Below are positions 60,624 through 64,000 of a stretch of DNA of 64,000 nucleotides, in pieces. Source of the stretch: JBEIGE01 sp040382055 (GTDB taxonomy: Bacteria > Pseudomonadota > Gammaproteobacteria > Burkholderiales > Burkholderiaceae_C). Numbering within the stretch: the stretch's first letter is position 1; each line of letters starts with the position of its first letter. The stretch covers positions 10,106 to 74,105 of the forward strand of contig JBEIGE010000014.1 of assembly GCA_040382055.1 (NCBI GenBank), read 5' to 3'. Below the pieces are notes generated by a model, which did not search any database, had not been told where the DNA came from, and was given only the letters and a program-made list of their open reading frames with translations. The position numbers and the translations under genes are program-made.

Positions 60624-62663
60624 ATGAGTCAAACCCTGTCTGCTTCAACCCTGCTGGTCGTGCCGCTTGCACCGCTGGCTGGTGCACTGTTGGCTGGTAT
60701 CTACGGAACCTCTTTTGGTGGCAATTGGATCGGTCGCCGCTTGTCCCACAGCCTGACCGTGCTGGGCGTTCTGGTGGCTTTCATTATTTCTGCCATGACC
60801 CTGAAAAGTGTGGCCTTGGATGGAGCCCGATTTAATGAGACGCTCTACACCTGGATGGTGGTGGGCGGACTGAAAATGGAAATCGGTTTCCTGGTGGACG
60901 GACTGACCGCCATGATGATGTGTGTGGTGACTTTTGTTTCCCTGATGGTGCACATCTACACCATTGGCTATATGGAAGAAGACGAGGGCTACAACCGCTT
61001 TTTTGCCTACATCTCCTTGTTCACCTTTTCCATGCTGATGCTGGTGATGAGCAACAACCTGTTGCAGTTGTTCTTCGGCTGGGAGGCGGTGGGCCTGGTG
61101 TCCTATCTGCTCATTGGTTTCTGGTTCAACAAGCCTACGGCTATTTTTGCCAATATGAAGGCTTTTTTGGTCAACCGGGTCGGAGACTTTGGCTTCATTC
61201 TGGGCATTGGCTTGATTGCAGCTTATGCGGGTACCCTGAATTACACCGAAGCATTTGGCAAAGCAGGTGACCTGGCCACCCTGAATTTGCCCGGTACCGC
61301 TGGGATGCTGGTCACGGTGATTTGTATCTGCCTGTTCATTGGTGCCATGGGCAAGTCGGCTCAGTTTCCTCTGCATGTCTGGTTGCCTGATTCGATGGAA
61401 GGCCCAACGCCCATATCGGCCCTGATCCACGCGGCCACCATGGTTACTGCAGGCATCTTTATGGTGGCACGCATGTCACCCCTGTTTGAACTGAGCGATA
61501 CAGCCCTGAGTTTCATCCTGGTTATCGGCGCCATTACCGCGCTGTTCATGGGTTTCCTGGGCATTATTCAAAACGACATCAAGCGGGTGGTTGCGTATTC
61601 CACCTTGTCCCAGTTGGGCTACATGACAGTCGCCCTGGGGGCTTCGGCCTATTCTGTGGCGGTGTTTCACCTGATGACCCATGCTTTCTTCAAGGCCTTG
61701 TTGTTCCTGGGCGCGGGCTCGGTCATCATGGGTATGCATCACAACCAGGACATCCGCTGGATGGGTGGCGTGCGCAAGTACATGCCTATAACGTGGATCA
61801 CGTCTTTGCTGGGCTCATTGGCGCTGATCGGTACGCCGCTGTTTGCCGGCTTTTATTCCAAGGACAGCATCATCGAAGCGGTCCATGAAAGTCATCTTTG
61901 GGGCAGCGGCTTTGCCAGTTTTGCTGTTTTGGCGGGTGTTTTTGTCACGGCCTTCTATTCATTCCGCATGTACTTTCTGGTGTTTCACGGCAAGGAACGT
62001 TATGACCAGAACCCCGAGTCCCACCATCATGAGAGCCACGGCAAACATGATGCCCACCACGACCCGCATGAATCGCCCTGGGTAGTGACGGCGCCCCTGG
62101 TGTTGCTGGCCATTCCTTCGGTTGTGATTGGTTTCCTGACGATCGGCCCGATGTTGTATGGCGACTTCTTCAAGGATGCCATCTTTGTCGATGCCGCCAA
62201 ACACCCGGCCATGGCTGAGCTTGCTGCAGCATTCCATGGCCCTGCACAAATGGCGTTACATGGACTGACCACCTTGCCGTTCTGGCTTGCAGTTGCTGGC
62301 GTGGCAACAGCCTACTACATGTACCTGGTCAACCCGTCTGTACCTGCGGCCATTAAACGCTTTGCCCAGCCTGTCTACACCCTGCTGGAGAACAAGTATT
62401 ACCTCGACTGGTTAAATGAAAACATTCTGGCTCGGGGGGCACGTGCTTTGGGCACAGGGCTCTGGAGAGTTGGCGATCAAGCCGTGATTGATGGCAGTAT
62501 CGTCAACGGCTCCTGGAAACTGGTTGGCTGGGTCTCGGGGGTGGTGCGCTGGTTCCAGAGCGGTTACCTCTACCACTATGCACTGGTCATGATTCTGGGT
62601 GTGATTGTACTGTTGACCTACTTTGTCACCTGGCCGATGTTGGTCGAATGGCTAGCACGATAA
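60624..62663 (+). CDS. nuoL: NADH-quinone oxidoreductase subunit L
   Basis: 679 residues with about 16 transmembrane helices of the Mrp antiporter-like fold. FFGWEAVGLVSYLLIGFWF, WLPDSMEGPTPISALIHAAT and KSAQFPLHVW are the core motifs. A histidine-rich loop lies at about residues 470-485 (HHHESHGKHDAHHDPHES). Longest antiporter-like subunit, with the lateral helix at the C-terminus. Confidence 0.95.
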   Translation: MSQTLSASTLLVVPLAPLAGALLAGIYGTSFGGNWIGRRLSHSLTVLGVLVAFIISAMTLKSVALDGARFNETLYTWMVVGGLKMEIGFLVDGLTAMMMCVVTFVSLMVHIYTIGYMEEDEGYNRFFAYISLFTFSMLMLVMSNNLLQLFFGWEAVGLVSYLLIGFWFNKPTAIFANMKAFLVNRVGDFGFILGIGLIAAYAGTLNYTEAFGKAGDLATLNLPGTAGMLVTVICICLFIGAMGKSAQFPLHVWLPDSMEGPTPISALIHAATMVTAGIFMVARMSPLFELSDTALSFILVIGAITALFMGFLGIIQNDIKRVVAYSTLSQLGYMTVALGASAYSVAVFHLMTHAFFKALLFLGAGSVIMGMHHNQDIRWMGGVRKYMPITWITSLLGSLALIGTPLFAGFYSKDSIIEAVHESHLWGSGFASFAVLAGVFVTAFYSFRMYFLVFHGKERYDQNPESHHHESHGKHDAHHDPHESPWVVTAPLVLLAIPSVVIGFLTIGPMLYGDFFKDAIFVDAAKHPAMAELAAAFHGPAQMALHGLTTLPFWLAVAGVATAYYMYLVNPSVPAAIKRFAQPVYTLLENKYYLDWLNENILARGARALGTGLWRVGDQAVIDGSIVNGSWKLVGWVSGVVRWFQSGYLYHYALVMILGVIVLLTYFVTWPMLVEWLAR

Positions 62664-62676
62664 GGAGAAGAACAAG

Positions 62677-64000
62677 ATGGGTTTGTTGAGCCTGGCTATT
62701 TGGACACCGATTGCATTCGGGCTGGTATTGCTGGTCCTGGGCCGCGATGATCAGGCGCGCATGGTTCGGTGGGTAGCCCTGATCGGCGCTGTGTCGGGTT
62801 TTCTGGTGACCTTGCCCATCTACACCCGCTTTCAGTTGAACACCGCCGAGATGCAGTTCGTTGAAAAACTCGGCTGGATGGATCGCTTCAATGTGAATTA
62901 CCACCTGGGGGTTGACGGCATCTCGATGTGGTTCGTGCTGCTCACGGCTTTTATCAATGTGGTGGTGGTGATTGCCGGCTGGGAAGTCATTACCCGACGC
63001 GTGAACCAGTACATGGGTGCCTTCCTGATCCTCAGTGGCTTGATGATCGGTGTCTTCTGCGCGCTCGATGGTATTTTGTTTTATGTGTTCTTTGAGGCGA
63101 CCTTGATCCCGATGTACCTGATCATCGGTATCTGGGGTGGCCCCAACAAGATCTACGCAGCGTTCAAGTTTTTCCTCTACACCCTGCTGGGCTCCTTACT
63201 GATGCTGGTGGCCCTGATCATCCTCTATACCAAGTCGGGCGGCAGCTTTGACATTGCCTTGTGGCATCAGTTGCCGCTGGAGGGTGGCCTGCAAACCCTG
63301 CTGTTCTTTGCTTTTTTTGCCGCCTTTGCCGTCAAGGTGCCCATGTGGCCAGTCCATACCTGGTTGCCCGATGTACACGTTGAGGCACCGACCGGGGGCT
63401 CTGCTGTCCTGGCCGCCATCATGCTCAAACTCGGTGCCTATGGCTTTCTGCGGTTTTCCATGCCGATCGCGCCCGACGCAGCCCGTGAGTGGGCCTGGCT
63501 GATGATTGCACTGTCGCTGATTGCGGTTATTTATGTCGGCCTGGTGGCCATGGTTCAACAGGACATGAAGAAACTGGTGGCTTACTCATCGGTGGCCCAC
63601 ATGGGCTTTGTCACACTTGGTTTTTTCATCTTCAACGACCTGGGTGTTTCCGGTGGTCTGGTTCAGATGATTGCGCACGGCTTTGTGTCCGGTGCCATGT
63701 TCCTGTGTATTGGTGTGCTCTATGACCGGGTGCATTCCCGCGAGATTTCCAGTTATGGTGGCGTGGTCAACACCATGCCCACATTTGCGGCTTTTGCCCT
63801 GTTTTTTGCCATGGCCAACTGTGGCCTGCCGGGCACCGCAGGTTTTGTGGGTGAGTGGATGGTCATTCTGGGCGCAGTCAAGTCCAATTTCTGGTTGGGT
63901 TTTGCAGCCTCTACTGCACTGATTTTTGGCGCCGCGTACACGCTGTGGATGTACAAACGTGTCTCTCTGGGCCCGGTTGTCAATGACGACGTCAAGTCGC
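62677..64000 (+). CDS. nuoM: NADH-quinone oxidoreductase subunit M (partial, runs off edge)
   Basis: 441 codons from ATG 62677 without a stop. The 5' part starts MGLLSLAIWTPIAFGL, with GVDGISMWFVLLTAFINVVV, FFEATLIPMYLIIGIWGG and PVHTWLPDVHVEAPTGGSAV, all NuoM signature segments. AAGGAG 8 bases upstream of the start. The full protein is usually about 490-500 residues, so only the C-terminus is missing. nuoN is expected just beyond the window. Confidence 0.94.
   Translation, partial: MGLLSLAIWTPIAFGLVLLVLGRDDQARMVRWVALIGAVSGFLVTLPIYTRFQLNTAEMQFVEKLGWMDRFNVNYHLGVDGISMWFVLLTAFINVVVVIAGWEVITRRVNQYMGAFLILSGLMIGVFCALDGILFYVFFEATLIPMYLIIGIWGGPNKIYAAFKFFLYTLLGSLLMLVALIILYTKSGGSFDIALWHQLPLEGGLQTLLFFAFFAAFAVKVPMWPVHTWLPDVHVEAPTGGSAVLAAIMLKLGAYGFLRFSMPIAPDAAREWAWLMIALSLIAVIYVGLVAMVQQDMKKLVAYSSVAHMGFVTLGFFIFNDLGVSGGLVQMIAHGFVSGAMFLCIGVLYDRVHSREISSYGGVVNTMPTFAAFALFFAMANCGLPGTAGFVGEWMVILGAVKSNFWLGFAASTALIFGAAYTLWMYKRVSLGPVVNDDVKS

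Noticed and set aside
1..64000. CRISPR arrays, prophage genes, rRNA operon, origin of replication
   Set aside because: No regularly spaced direct repeats, phage structural genes, rRNA sequence or DnaA-box cluster were noticed on reading the window.

Overview
The window looks like a chromosome segment of a betaproteobacterium of the order Burkholderiales, most likely family Comamonadaceae (Rhodoferax/Polaromonas-like). This is inferred from GC-rich coding style, the gene order tpiA-secG-tRNA-Leu-nuoA to nuoM, the suhB/trmJ/cysE neighbourhood, a complete aerobic benzoyl-CoA (box) cluster, and a BchC-like protein that recalls phototrophic Rhodoferax relatives. Nearly all the sequence is coding, and the last gene (nuoM) runs off the right edge.

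Left end (1-2415): a patch of toxin-antitoxin genes, part intact (parD, hipBA) and part decayed (parE with its middle deleted, mazF cut short). Then come a membrane-bound nucleotide-sugar dehydratase (CapD/WbpM type), an ElyC/YdcF-like envelope protein and a solute-binding-like protein (2480-6019). 6077-10017 is a sulfur module: a persulfide dioxygenase-like hydrolase divergent from a BigR/SqrR-type persulfide sensor, two YeeE/YedE membrane proteins and a SulP transporter. It is followed by uup, an isolated bchC-like dehydrogenase and a cardiolipin synthase.

14531-28926 is the benzoate block. The minus-strand operon holds boxD, benzoate-CoA ligase, an alpha/beta hydrolase and a five-gene Liv-type ABC importer. 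Facing it are the regulator boxR and the plus-strand genes boxC, boxB and boxA. Together they would import benzoate, activate it to benzoyl-CoA, epoxidise and cleave the ring without a ring dioxygenase, and oxidise the semialdehyde. BoxR is expected to repress until benzoyl-CoA accumulates.

29061-46317 is mostly housekeeping: suhB, an IS605-type tnpB insertion, trmJ, cysE, an exported methyltransferase, mog, darP, pmbA, an orphan ParA-like ATPase, yqeY, rpsU, a heme-motif HAMP membrane protein, yhiN, cobA, ybiB, a probable nasT remnant, tsaD, hsp20, an aminotransferase and rpsO. pnp (with a strong leader hairpin), a quinone oxidoreductase, tpiA, secG and a tRNA-Leu(GAG) lead into the complex I operon nuoA-nuoM (51168 to the edge).

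Points most worth a second look: the TnpB whose RuvC-II glutamate position is glycine, the persulfide module with a SulP transporter, the CxxCH HAMP protein with no recognised output domain, the isolated bchC, the toxin-antitoxin remnants, the leader ORF before boxD and a short dispersed repeat that lies inside several coding genes. I did not find a clearly undescribed multi-gene system. No CRISPR array, prophage or rRNA operon was seen.
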